From: Pleurotus ostreatus/Saccharomyces cerevisiae fusant
Taxonomy: Eukaryota; Opisthokonta
Direction: 5' to 3'
DNA: 64,000 nucleotides
Assembly (NCBI GenBank): GCA_024196135.1
Contig: JAMQCK010000031.1
Span: 1 to 64,000, forward strand
Each line of letters begins with the position of its first letter. Position 1 is the first letter of the stretch. Positions 1 to 10,226 of this stretch are shown one piece after another. The position numbers and the translations under genes are program-made. The notes beneath the pieces are model-generated. The model saw only the letters and a program-made list of their open reading frames with translations, made no database searches and was not told the DNA's origin.

Positions 1-1548
1 GTTCGATCCCTCTGTCATCCCATCGGAGATGATAGCCCCGAGCAAGGAGACATCGAATGGACCTACCTTGCCCCTTCCCCCTATGACGCCCGTCCGTGTA
101 CTTGCCGACTTGATCGACAACCTTGTCCTCAAGGACGACTGGGATACAATACCTCCCGAAGACTCCTGGACTGACCTCGACTCTGATGATGAGTCGGACG
201 ATGAGCAAGGTCTGTGTACACATGCTGTTTGATTTTTCAAGCTACTGACAACATACAAGAAGCACAGCGACTATTTGGACCGACCGAGGCAGCTGCGCTG
301 CCGTCCGATCCCATTCCGGATCCCGAAGTACATGCCCCATCGACACCGCCGACACGTACTCATCGCGCAGCGGCCCCGCCCATGGAAGCAGAGCGTGGGA
401 CTCGACGTGCGGCTGCCGCCATTCAGCCCCAGACTCCACCTCGCACGCGATCCCATGCACGCCGTCTGGCCGACATTGCGGGCAGAGGCAGTGGCGGAGG
501 TCGTGACTCCGCGGGCATTGCGCAGCTGTCCGAAGTGGTGGCAACACCTCCCCGGCACACGCCACCCCGCACGCCACCACGCATACGCCGTGTACGCATC
601 GTCTCCCCTCCATCCGCAGGGCGTGAGCCACATGCCCGTCCTTTGACTTCCTCCGACGCTACGCCCTTGGGACCACCAGCTACTCCGGTGCGGAGAGCCC
701 CCGCGGTGCCGCGTCACGCTCGTGTCGATTCCCGGGCGCGGGGCGCTGGTTCGGACGATGCGCAGGAGATCATCCAGGATGCTATGAAGCGCCTTGGAGG
801 CACAGCACTGGAGAGGTTGGTCAGCTCCTTCACCAGCGACGAGGTCGAGTTCCGCGCACCCTTGCGTATTCCGCCCACCGCCGCTCGTGGCTCCGTCCCT
901 CCCCCTTCCAAGACGCTGAATATCGTCCCGGAGACGAGCCGGGAAGCGGCAATGCACACCGCTATGCTGCAGCTCGAGGAGGAGAACAAGACCTATCGCC
1001 GTCTCCTCATCGAGTACCAGGCGATCAACATCCTCAACCAGCTATACAACAAGCAACTGAAGGAGAAATTAGCGATACGTGAGCAGCAGAAGGGGAAACG
1101 CGCACCGAAGGGCCGCTTGATGGGCGATGGGCTCCCGGTCGTCCTCACGGGGGACGAATTCTACCGCCGTGTTGTCGCATTCGAAGAAGACCAGCGGCAG
1201 AAGGAGGCGGCGAAGAAGGCGCGAGCGGTGAATAAATCGGTGTATGAGAAGGCGATGGCCGAGTGGAGGAGGAAGACGGAGGCGAGGGACGCCCTTTGGA
1301 AGGCACGGCTGGCCGAGTGGGAGGACGAGAAGGAGCAATGGAGGGTGGAGAAGGCGCAGTGGGCGCAGGACAAGGCAGCGAAGAAGGTGAAGGGCGCATT
1401 TCCGAAGAAATGCCCCAAGCGGGGGGACCCTCCTCCCTCTCTTCCCAAGCCTAAGCTCGCGAGGCTGGCGCGGGAGCCGGCCGACGAGGATGGGGAGGTC
1501 TTTGACGATGTATCGAGCGACGAGAGCTCGTCGGAGGACGAGATGTGA
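1..1548 (+). CDS. C-terminal part of a CENP-B/pogo-type DDE transposase-like protein (5' partial)
   Basis: The reading frame is open from base 2, so the protein begins left of the window. Two exons are seen (to 209, then 260-1548), joined by a 50-nt GT-AG intron in phase 1. About 490 residues are visible. The order is a short acidic stretch, a Pro/Arg-rich low-complexity region, then a long Lys/Glu-rich coiled coil (base 960 onward) and an acidic Asp/Glu/Ser tail. The GRLMGDGLP and LTGDEFY motifs just after the start of the coiled coil, and the FDPSVIPSEM stretch at the left edge, resemble the region after the DDE domain in basidiomycete CENP-B-type HTH/DDE-1 proteins; this is from memory. 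No HTH or catalytic part is visible. It could be an active transposase, a domesticated gene or an unrelated coiled-coil protein. The frame is intact with no stops. Confidence 0.5.
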
Positions 1549-3041
1549 TCGCGAATAGGATTTTTCCCACGGGGTCCAAAGGAGTTGAATTGATCGAATA
1601 TTCACTTCGTCTGAAGATGCCGCTGCCCTTCGTATAGCTGTCCCATCCTGACCTTGCTTATTTTTCTGTGTATCAGGCAAAATCTAAAGTACATTTTGGG
1701 CTACGCTTTATGGCGTGCTTTGCGAAGGAAAATATTCAAGACTGGAAAAACGGGAGTGGGGTCTAAGCACGTGGTTATTGACTGTCGTAGGTCGGTCATC
1801 TCATCTGTCTATCAATGTGACACAGTCAGATCTTCCGCTTTATGCATTGACAAAGCGGCGTACCAGGTCATACGGCGATGATGGGCGGAGGACGAACTGG
1901 CGGTGATGCTGGAGGAATACAAAGAAAAGACATGCCCTCAAGTGAAGTGCACGTGGGGAGCCACGTGCTCGGTGGCCTTTCGACTGGCAATTACCTGCGA
2001 TTTTCATCTGTTGCGTCCATGTGCACCCATAAATTCTGCTTTGCATGTTTATAACTCCGAAGGGCCGTTTCACGGCAGGGCCCGCTACCCCGCACCTTCT
2101 AGCTTTGTCTCCAGCAGCTCCGCCAATATCTTAGCTTGTTGTTCTCATTCGTGTCATTTTCGAATATGCCCGTCCCGACGGTCAACCGCGGCCGCCGATG
2201 CCCAATATCCTGAAGCGGGCACGCCTAGCGAGCACTTGTACTTAGCCGCCACACTGCGTATGACGGGTCCCGACTCCCGACGCCCTCCAGCGCCATCAAT
2301 TTTCTGCCCTTGTCGCATCTCCAGCGCGCTTTTCTGCGCAACCGCCCTCGGAAATTGGCCGACTCTGATGCCATGTGACTATTTTGCTCAAGTTAATGTG
2401 AACCATTGACTCCGTGAGAGGACAGCACGGCGAAGCGCAGGTGAATGAAACGCTCGCTCGACGCCGACGAGCCCAGAGCCCGGTCATGTGCCGGCACGTG
2501 AGGGGTTACCAAAGTTCGCGAGACGGGGCATTTGCGATTTTGCGCTTCATCCCTAAGACCCACTACCATAAATGGTAGCGGGAATCTGTGCTTGCGCTTG
2601 ATTAAAGACCGAAAATTCCGCATCGCTTTTACTTAAATAAAGAGGTCGACGTCAACCGGGTCATAACGCACAACCTTCTGGACGTCGTGTGAGAGTGATC
2701 ACGGATGGCATCCGACAGAGTGTCAATAAGTACTTGACTCAAAGAATTACCTGGCATGCGTATGTTAACTCAATGCGCTGTGCTGTGGACCTCGGCGACG
2801 AGCGCACCTGTGGTCTGTCCCCACCGCACTGCAAGTGGCCTGCTGCGCTCTCTCTGGCAGATCCTCGTGTATGGACTTCAAGCATCCTCGGACCCTCGAG
2901 TCGGTGCGGTCTTGTCGCGGATCCGCTGACAATCCTCAAGGTCTCACGCGTCATGGTCTATCGCTCAAGATTCAGTCTCGGTTAGCTACCGGCCGAGCAG
3001 CCCACGAACTAGGGGCATGAGCTTCCCCTGTCTATCACGCG
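1549..3041. other. Intergenic, no gene seen
   Basis: About 1.5 kb between the transposase-like gene and the dehydrogenase. Reading frames are short and lack splice-linked continuity. The right end holds the promoter of the dehydrogenase. Confidence 0.6.
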
Positions 3042-3049
3042 TATATAAG
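3042..3049 (+). promoter_or_regulatory. TATA box of the short-chain dehydrogenase
   Basis: TATATAAG lies 54 bp upstream of the ATG at 3096, a suitable distance for a short 5' leader. Confidence 0.65.
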
Positions 3050-3095
3050 GCGGCCTCGTCGAGAGTCTCCTTAGACATCCAAACCTCTGCCAACC

Positions 3096-4393
3096 ATGGG
3101 AAAGTACCTGCCTACCACCTTCGTCGCTGATCAGCTTTCCTATCATGCGCCAGTCCTCCACAAGGATCTGTCTGGCAAGACGGTCGTCGTCATTGGTGCG
3201 AACGTAGGCCTTGGGTACGAAGCATCGAAGCACTTCGCAACGATGGGGGCCGCCAAGGTCATTATGGCGTGCCGTAGCAAGGAGCGTGGCTCTGCAGCGG
3301 TCGAGCGTGCGTCACCCTTTTCATCCCTTCCAGCAATTCATCTTGACCCAATATTTACAGGCGCGCAGAAGGAGACGGGGCTCAAGACCTTGGAGCTGAT
3401 GCTTGTGGACCTGGCCGAATTTTCTACAGTGACCAAGTTCGCCGCAGAGCTTGAGGCACGCGTAGACCGCCTCGACTACTTGGTCCTCAACGCAGGAATC
3501 GTTCCTGGAAGCAAGACGCGCGAGACGACGGTTGATGGGTGGGAGCAGACGTGAGCATGACCACCCTCTAGATCGTCACTCGCACTGATCATTTGTACCA
3601 GGATACAAATCAACGTCATCTCGACGTCCCTTCTTGCGCTTTTGCTTCTTCCCCTCCAAATACGCACTGCACGCGAGAGACATACCATTCCACGCACGGT
3701 CGTTGTCGCTAGCGCGGTACACTACTGGGCTCCGCCATGGGGCAGGGACATTCTCAACGAACCAGGTATTCTGAAGGCGTTGTCGGACAAGGAGGAAATC
3801 AAGTAAGCCATTCGCATCAGCGGCTTGAACACACTGGCTAACCATAGTGACAGCCCTGGCTCCCGCTATCAAGAGTCCAAACGTACGACATTTCCCTATC
3901 ATCCCTAACACTCCTTACTCACACATCCCCTAGTATGCAACGTCCTCTTCGCGCGCGCCCTCAACGAGCGCCTCCGTCAAACGCACCCCACCATCATCGT
4001 CAACTCCGTCGACCCCGGCCTCTGCTCCACCAGCCTCAGCCGCAACATGAAGCCCGAGGAGATGCCCCTCGGCCAGCGCCTGATGTTCGCCACCCTCTCC
4101 GTCTCCGCCGAGGTCGGCAGCCGCGAGCTCGTGTGGGCGGCCCTCGCGGGCAGTGAGCACGCGGAGTCGATGCGCGGCGCGTTCTGCAGCCGCAATCTGG
4201 TGCGCGAGCCCTCGGACTTTGTGCTGAGCGAGGATGGGAGGGTTGCGCAGGATATGAACTGGGTGAGGATACTTTGTCCCTCAGTGTTTAATGGGCTATG
4301 CTGACATGTTAACAGCGCGAAATTGTGGCGATTGGCGAGAAGATCGACCCGAAAATTGGGCAGATCGTCAAGGACTATCTGTTGGACCTTTAG
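3096..4393 (+). CDS. Short-chain dehydrogenase/reductase (retinol-dehydrogenase-like)
   Basis: Predicted NAD(P)-dependent oxidoreductase of 347 aa. Exons: 3096-3306, 3361-3550, 3602-3802, 3848-3882, 3934-4262, 4316-4393; all introns are GT-AG and 44-54 nt long. The Rossmann glycine motif IGANVGLG is at residues 33-40; the usual Thr of TGxxxGxG is Ile here, as in several fungal relatives. NAG follows at 114-116 and the catalytic YxxxK (YQESK) at 208-212, placed on the 35-nt exon 4. The later VDPGLCSTSLSR stretch matches the post-catalytic region of this family. Substrate cannot be read from the sequence; fungal relatives are often just called retinol dehydrogenase-like. A TATA box lies just upstream and the gene converges on the GH17 gene (265 bp between stops). 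Confidence 0.9.
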
Positions 4394-4657
4394 ACGATGC
4401 CCATCGTCGATATATGTACTTTTCACCCAGTGTCCATGCGTGCATTACTAGAAACCGACGGTATATACAGTATGTTGTACCATTGTCCTTTGCATTGTCC
4501 ATTTATCTTTGCCACCCTCATGAACGGGCTGGTCACTCACGGCCTGGACGCGCCCGCATCGAGGTCAGGGTCAGATCTTCTGCGAAGCGCTTCTGCAAGA
4601 TGTATGCCCTTGAAAAAGTAGATACGCAATCGACGACTCGATCAGTACGGCAGGCGC

Positions 4658-6622
4658 TTAGCTGCAGACCGGAATGGTGACGTTCTTGAGCGTGCGACTG
4701 GATACTTTTGTCAGCGAAGCGTAGTACAGGTCAAAAGACGAAGACTTACTCCGAGTTGAACAGACCCCACCACCCCTCGACGCCACCGTACGTCTTGTCC
4801 TTCCACTCCTCGTCGAAGAACTGCACCCTGATGTCAGCCACAAATTATCGGCTTTGGCAAGTGAGGCACCTCGAAGAAGAAGTACTCCGTCCCATTCGCA
4901 TTCGCCTGGCATACGAAGGTATCGAGGAAGACCTGAAGATTGGCCTCCGAAGCCTCTGACGCGCCGTTCGTTTCGGTGCTGGTGTTGGATGATTTCTGAG
5001 GAGGGTTCAGTTTGATGGCTCGGTAGTTTGAAGACGAAGGCAGGAAGTTGTAGACAGAGAACAAGCACGCACCGTCGGCCACCCGGTTTCCGCAATGTAC
5101 ATCTGCGGCTTGTTGTCGACCTCGTCCGAGATACTGACATCGTTCGTTTGGAAGAACTGCCAGGTCCATGTCGCGGCGTCGTCGATGCTGACGTCGCCGA
5201 ACCAAGGGTGCACGTTGGCCATCTGGGAAGATTATCGTCAGTGAGTCCATACTCATAGATACACGATGGCTGAGCGTCAGAAAATCGGGCTGGAGACGCA
5301 CCCCATAGTCGACCGAAGACAACAACTTCTCGTTGAAGTACGCGCCAGCGTCCGCCGTGCCGACGGGCAGATCGACGCTTATGTCGCTCAGCATGCTGCG
5401 CGTGTCGGTGATGTTGGTGATGAGCATTTCCGCTGCGGTGGTGCCGACGGTGCCCGTCACGTCGTCCGTCCCTTGGCTTTCAACGTAGCTGCGTAAGCGA
5501 CCCGTCAGCAAACAAGTCAGATGTCCGAAAGAGAGAAAGCTACTTCAACATGAACTCGTTGCCGACCGTTATACCGCTGTAGACATGGGTTGGCGAAGAC
5601 AGGAAGGATGGATGAACGCTGCGTACCCAATGTGATCCGTGCCATACGTCTGAATTACTTCCTTGATTGTATCGCGCTGCCGCTCGTACGCCTCGCCGCC
5701 ATCGGTGGCGGAGACGTAGTTACCCAGCCAAACCGTGAGATTAACCTTCGTCTGTTGGACCGCCTCAAGGACCAGCGCAGACTGATTGCAGTCCGCGCCG
5801 TAAAGTCGGACACGCTGATGGAGGTATGGGAATGGAAAATTCACGGAGGGGAATGGGAGGACGTACGGTGGTGATTTGGGAAAGCAGCTGGACATCTTTG
5901 ATGACATCGTCCAGCGAGTTGCCACAATTTGCGTCCAGCTGTGAACCGGCCGGTGTATCTGTGTAGCGTAGAATTAGAAGAGTTTTCTCGAGCGAGTGAG
6001 CGCACGCACATGCAATGCCATAGAACGAGACGTGAAGGTTATCGTCTTTGTCGAAGTCGCTAGGATCACCCGACGAAGACGATTCCGACGCCAAATTCGA
6101 CTTGGAAGAGCTACTATTATTCCTCGACACCAGCACACCAGCGACTATCCCCGCGACGGCCCCAGCAATGAGCAGAGCAACCCCTGCGAGTACCTGCCAT
6201 CACATGAGCTTCCACCGTCGCTTCTCAGATCTCAAATCCAAGTATAGCACCCACCCAGCACCGTCGCGATTTATTTGGCTTCTCTCGGGCCCCGGCTGCC
6301 CAGGGCGAGGCCTTGGTCGCATCACCGTCCTCCCATTCGCGGTCGATGCGGTGCATGTAGGATCGGCCGGCGGGGGTGTCGGCGGCGAGGGGTGGGGTGT
6401 AGCCTTGTTGGGTGAGGGGGATGTCCTGCGAGGAGGGGTTGAGGTTGGCAGCTGATGCGTATGGGGACTCGTCGCGGAAGCGATGGGCGGGCTGAGGGAG
6501 TACAGGTTCAATGAAAAGCGGGCAGGAAGTGGATGGAGGAGACTCACTGGGACATTCTCGTAGTAGTCCTGTAGCTCAGTATGCGTCGATCCGCGCGGGT
6601 CGTCCCTATACGGAGAGTGCAT
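4658..6622 (-). CDS. Membrane-anchored GH17 glucan endo-1,3-beta-glucosidase
   Basis: Predicted cell-wall beta-1,3-glucan hydrolase or transglycosylase, 460 aa, of the BtgC/Scw type. Eleven exons in order: 6622-6548, 6491-6255, 6193-6010, 5958-5867, 5814-5627, 5576-5544, 5488-5302, 5222-5073, 4995-4870, 4820-4750, 4697-4658. A cytosolic N-terminus of about 104 residues precedes a signal-anchor helix (105-126, LAGVALLIAGAVAGIVAG). A Ser-rich linker and the GH17 barrel follow. Landmarks are FYGIAY, RLYGADCNQ, the acid/base Glu266 in TVGNEF and the nucleophile Glu377 in IAETGWPT. The C-terminal EGWWGLF block is typical of the family. It should be a type II membrane protein with its enzyme domain outside the cell, acting in wall remodelling. 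The exon 10 acceptor was chosen at the downstream GTGCAG because it restores the conserved FFDEEWK block. Confidence 0.93.
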
Positions 6623-7814
6623 CGAGGGCAGTCACAAAGGAAGGAGGGGAGGCGCCGATGATGGGACAAGAGACAAGGGCCGGGCTATCCGAGTAAGAAG
6701 CAGCGCTACGAGAGTGAGACGCCGCGCTATGAAAGTGAGAACCGAGCTATGAGAGCAAGAAGCAGAAAACGAGCGACAAGGGAAGAAAAACTACAGAACC
6801 TCTCTGAGACAGCCCGCGGATATAGACCAGGCTGACTGCGGCAAGCTGCGCGTCGCGTCCGATTCGGCGGACTCTTGCGAGGCGACGGCGCAATAATAGA
6901 GCCAGGCACCGCAGCGCGTCGAGGCCGCCTGATCGGGCGGGCAGTGCAATTCATCCGCGGTGGCAAATAGAAGAACAAGCCGATCCAAATACAGAAAACA
7001 ATGGCTTTGCTGCTTGGGGATGCCTTTGGTGCAGTGAGGTCGTCTCAGATTACTGACATCAAGAGATAATCGTGCGCTGAAATATTTTCCCATCACCATA
7101 CCATTCAGACCCAGAAAAACACAGGCAAAGGAAGACGATTGCGGTTGAATATACGAGTAGAGATTGGCCTTCTTTCACCGAGCTCACGAGCGCCGAGCAG
7201 GGCGTGCAGTGTTGTTTGGGCCTTAGCTGATTGTTCTCAACCATAGAAGAAAGCCATAATTCGGGCCCACGCCCAGGACGCCCCACGGTGAGAGGAGGAA
7301 ACAAGCAGCATGCGTGGGAACTTCTTCGGCTTACTGCCCTTTCCAGCCACTTGTGGGTCCTTGTATGGCCAAGGAGCAGGAATTCATGCTCAGCTTACAG
7401 CTCAGTGTTGCTCTGCTCCATCCCAGAATCACATACATGGAGATCGTACAGTTTCGTTTGATTCGGTTGCAACATCGTAGGTAGACGTGAGAGAAGTATG
7501 AAAGGCATAATGATAGTGAATAACGATACAGTAGCATGGGGGGTTTCGTGATACAGAAGGCGTGGTCGTTGGGTGTAGAGCGTGAATGGGGACATCCAGA
7601 GCGTGAAGAGGCGTCAATGAAAAGCCAACAAAGTCCCGGGCGGGCCTCGCAGAGGCGGATAGAAGTACAGGTCGAAGAGGAGAAGGCAAGGATGGTGGTG
7701 CTTGACGCGCGATACGCTGCGGTCGATGAGTTGTGGAGAGAAGTCGAAGGGTGTGCATGCATGATGTTAGACGCCATGGAGGGCGTGTAGGTGTGTTTTG
7801 GGGGGCAGCCAAGC
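6623..7814. other. Spacer between GH17 and the two-TM gene
   Basis: Probably the GH17 promoter (right of 6622) and the 3' UTR of the two-TM gene (left of 7815). The part at about 7440-7560 resembles, inverted, the 3' flank of the second two-TM copy near 16.09-16.19 kb. No coding region is supported. Confidence 0.5.
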
Positions 7815-8488
7815 TCATAGCTGGCGCGAGAGGACGGCCCAGCTGGCAACGCCAGCGACCGCCGCGAGGACAAGGAGAGTGATGAGAGCAAACAGACATC
7901 TGGAAGTGTTGTCAGCTCGATGTCCTTGGGATTATATGATGAAGGCGACTAACCTCTTAGCCCACTTGACCTCCACGCTACGGATGTGCGCGACGATGCG
8001 TGCGCGCTCCTCCTCCGTCTTCTCAGGCATCCACGCCGCCTCGATGTCCTCATCGGACGGAGGTGCGGGTGCGGAGAGGGGAGTGAGAAGGATGCAGGAC
8101 CCGATGATCCAGAACAGCGGGAACACTGAAGGTTGAGTGAGTACAAGTCCCCGATCACCAATTCCGCGCACTACTCACAGAAGCCAAACTTGAACAAGAA
8201 CATCGCGAGCGTCGTGGGCTCGTACTTCTTGGTGTACTCCGGCGGGGACGGGTCCTCCTCGTATGCGGGAGGGGCCTCGATGTCCGCGGAGAGGCGCCGA
8301 TCGTGGCGGGAGGTGTGGGTGGGCGCCGCGCCATTGAGAGCGTACCCGAAGAACGAGTCCATCGGGTTCATCTCAAGGGCGGCGTGCGCGTCGTGGGTGA
8401 CCGCTGTGACGGGGGCCGGGAGCGACGAAGTGCGCGGAGGGGGCACGATCGCGGCCGAAGAGGTAGAGGCAGCAGAGGCAGCAGACAT
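7815..8488 (-). CDS. Small two-TM fungal membrane protein with PPxY motifs, copy 1
   Basis: Unnamed conserved-looking fungal protein of 188 aa. Exons: 8488-8179, 8125-7954, 7899-7815. A disordered Ser/Ala/Pro-rich N-terminus of about 95 residues carries two PPxY motifs (PPAY at 73-76, PPEY at 82-85). A first membrane segment (LFPLFWIIGSCILLTPL), a charged 45-residue loop (PEKTEEERARIV, EVKWAKR) and a second membrane segment (CLFALITLLVLAAVAGVA) follow, with almost nothing after. PPxY motifs bind WW domains of Rsp5/Nedd4-type ubiquitin ligases, so a role as ligase adaptor or substrate is possible; that is inference. A near copy with the same exon pattern (exons 2 and 3 identical in length) lies at 14971-15608 in the opposite orientation. 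Confidence 0.85.
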
Positions 8489-8600
8489 GATAGTCGTCGA
8501 GGTGCTAAGTCGTTGGGGTGCTGAGTCGTTGAAGTGCTGAGGACACTGAGGCGTCGAAGGCAGCGGCGGAAGTGGGGAACTCCATCCCGCCGCCAGGGGT

Positions 8601-8608
8601 CTTATATA
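8601..8608 (-). promoter_or_regulatory. TATA box of two-TM gene copy 1
   Basis: TATATAAG on the minus strand, about 113 bp upstream of the ATG at 8488. The second copy has TATATAAC at a similar distance, so the promoter was duplicated with the gene. Confidence 0.5.
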
Positions 8609-10226
8609 TCATGGTGCGCGGCGACGAGCAATCGAGGACGAGGGCAATCGACTTTGCATTCCCTCGTGACGGCGGGCGTTGCTAGGTTACCTTGGTTACC
8701 GGGCGGGACCTTTGGTTGTGTTTGCTGCGTGCAAACAGAGCCAAGCGAGCGGGTGACGGCAACGGAAAATTCCCTCTTTTGTAATTTCCATACTTGGAAG
8801 TTTCGCATAGTGACCTCCAGCTTCGAGGGTCTGACGCCCTGCAGGGCTCCTGCAAGCGCTTGTAGTAACACGGTAGTCATTTATGTCATTTCTTCTAGTG
8901 TCCCATCCTTACCCATTGATCCCCATGCATAGCGTACTCGTTCTGTTATTGTTGAAACTTTCCCGGTGGCCAAGCAGATGCGAGACAGCCCACGTATGAG
9001 CGTCCAGCAGCCAAGAGAGGGAGCCGCAAGAGCTCGTGACAGAAGACAAAGCCTGGTTTACCGACTTTGCGGCGTCTTCAGTGGAAAGGAAGTGTGCCGT
9101 CTAGTAAGCGACACCGTCTGGCCAAAGAAGATACATGAATTTTCCCTGGTCCTTCTAGGTTCCACGGAAGCACGCCCACGCGCAGCGCCGACACGTTCCC
9201 CCATGGCTCGGACGGGATCAAGGCTCGCGTCTCGCACGACTTATGGTACCGGGTACAACGAGCCTTTCAGTCACTTGTGACCGTGGGAATCGACCTCGGA
9301 AGCAAACTTAAAAGTGATCGGACGCTGGAACTCCCAGGATATCCACGGAACTCCAGCGATTTGGGATTCACAGAGTTCCGTGGCAATCCATGGCAATCCT
9401 AGCTGTCTGGTTTGAATGGAAAAGACCCCGCACCCATCGTAGACGGTGTTTCCTGGGCTTCCTGGCTAGGGGATGGATAGGAAGAGTGCATTGGACGGTA
9501 GCGACGACGGCCGTACTTCCTCAAAGTCGGTCCATCCGAGATATCTCTGCGCACAAGTGGAAGCGATCATGAGGATAAACGCTGGCTGCAAGCAGTGCAG
9601 CACAGGAATCTTTTCTTGTCGAGCGCTGATCGCGAGACGCCCATCGATTGGACTGGTGACATTGCTGCAAAACACGAGCTATCGAGGCCTATACAGTACA
9701 CGCTGGGTGCGGGGCTAGGGGCGAGATGATAGGCTGTAGAGGGAGCGCGCATGACCGCTGATCCGGGGAAGGAGATGGGCTTTGCGAGAAATGCGGGGAA
9801 CGAGGAGCGCGTTGTTGACGTCGTCAGTGCTGGTTGTGACGCCGCTGGTCGCCGTAGCTTGACGTCAGGCGCAGCGGGCAGTGTCACACGGGGGTCGTCG
9901 AGGAGGTGGATGCGGCGAGCAACCAGGTACGAATCAAGGACGACGACGAGGAGCTCCGACGTGGGAAAGAGCAGTCGGCTGTGCGCGACGTCATTGAATA
10001 TTTGTTTTCTTTTGACTTTTACCGCCATCGCCAGGCGTTTGCTCCCGCCGCCGTCGCGCTCGCCGTCCTGGCTAACACGCGGCCTCCCCGCCCCTTCTCC
10101 TTTCTTCGGCGCCCTCGCCGCGCCCAGACAGTCCCCGAGCCTCCGGCACCAGCGACGCCGCCGCGACCATCCGCTCCTGGGCCGCCGCCGCCATCCCAAC
10201 CCACCATCCTCCCTCCCACGACCCCG
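8609..10226. other. Divergent intergenic region with an inverted repeat
   Basis: Spacer between the divergent two-TM and RhoGAP genes. The left part (to about 8.88 kb) resembles the upstream region of the second two-TM copy. At 9343-9353 and 9373-9383 lies an 11-bp perfect inverted repeat (CCACGGAACTC / GAGTTCCGTGG) with a 19-nt spacer. An in-frame ATG at 9906 would extend RhoGAP by 107 residues, but they are low-complexity Pro/Arg and not favoured. Confidence 0.45.

Noticed and set aside
9906..10226. N-terminal extension of RhoGAP from an upstream ATG
   Set aside because: Adds only Pro/Arg low complexity and includes likely T-rich promoter DNA; relatives begin near the TKASLKAWW block.
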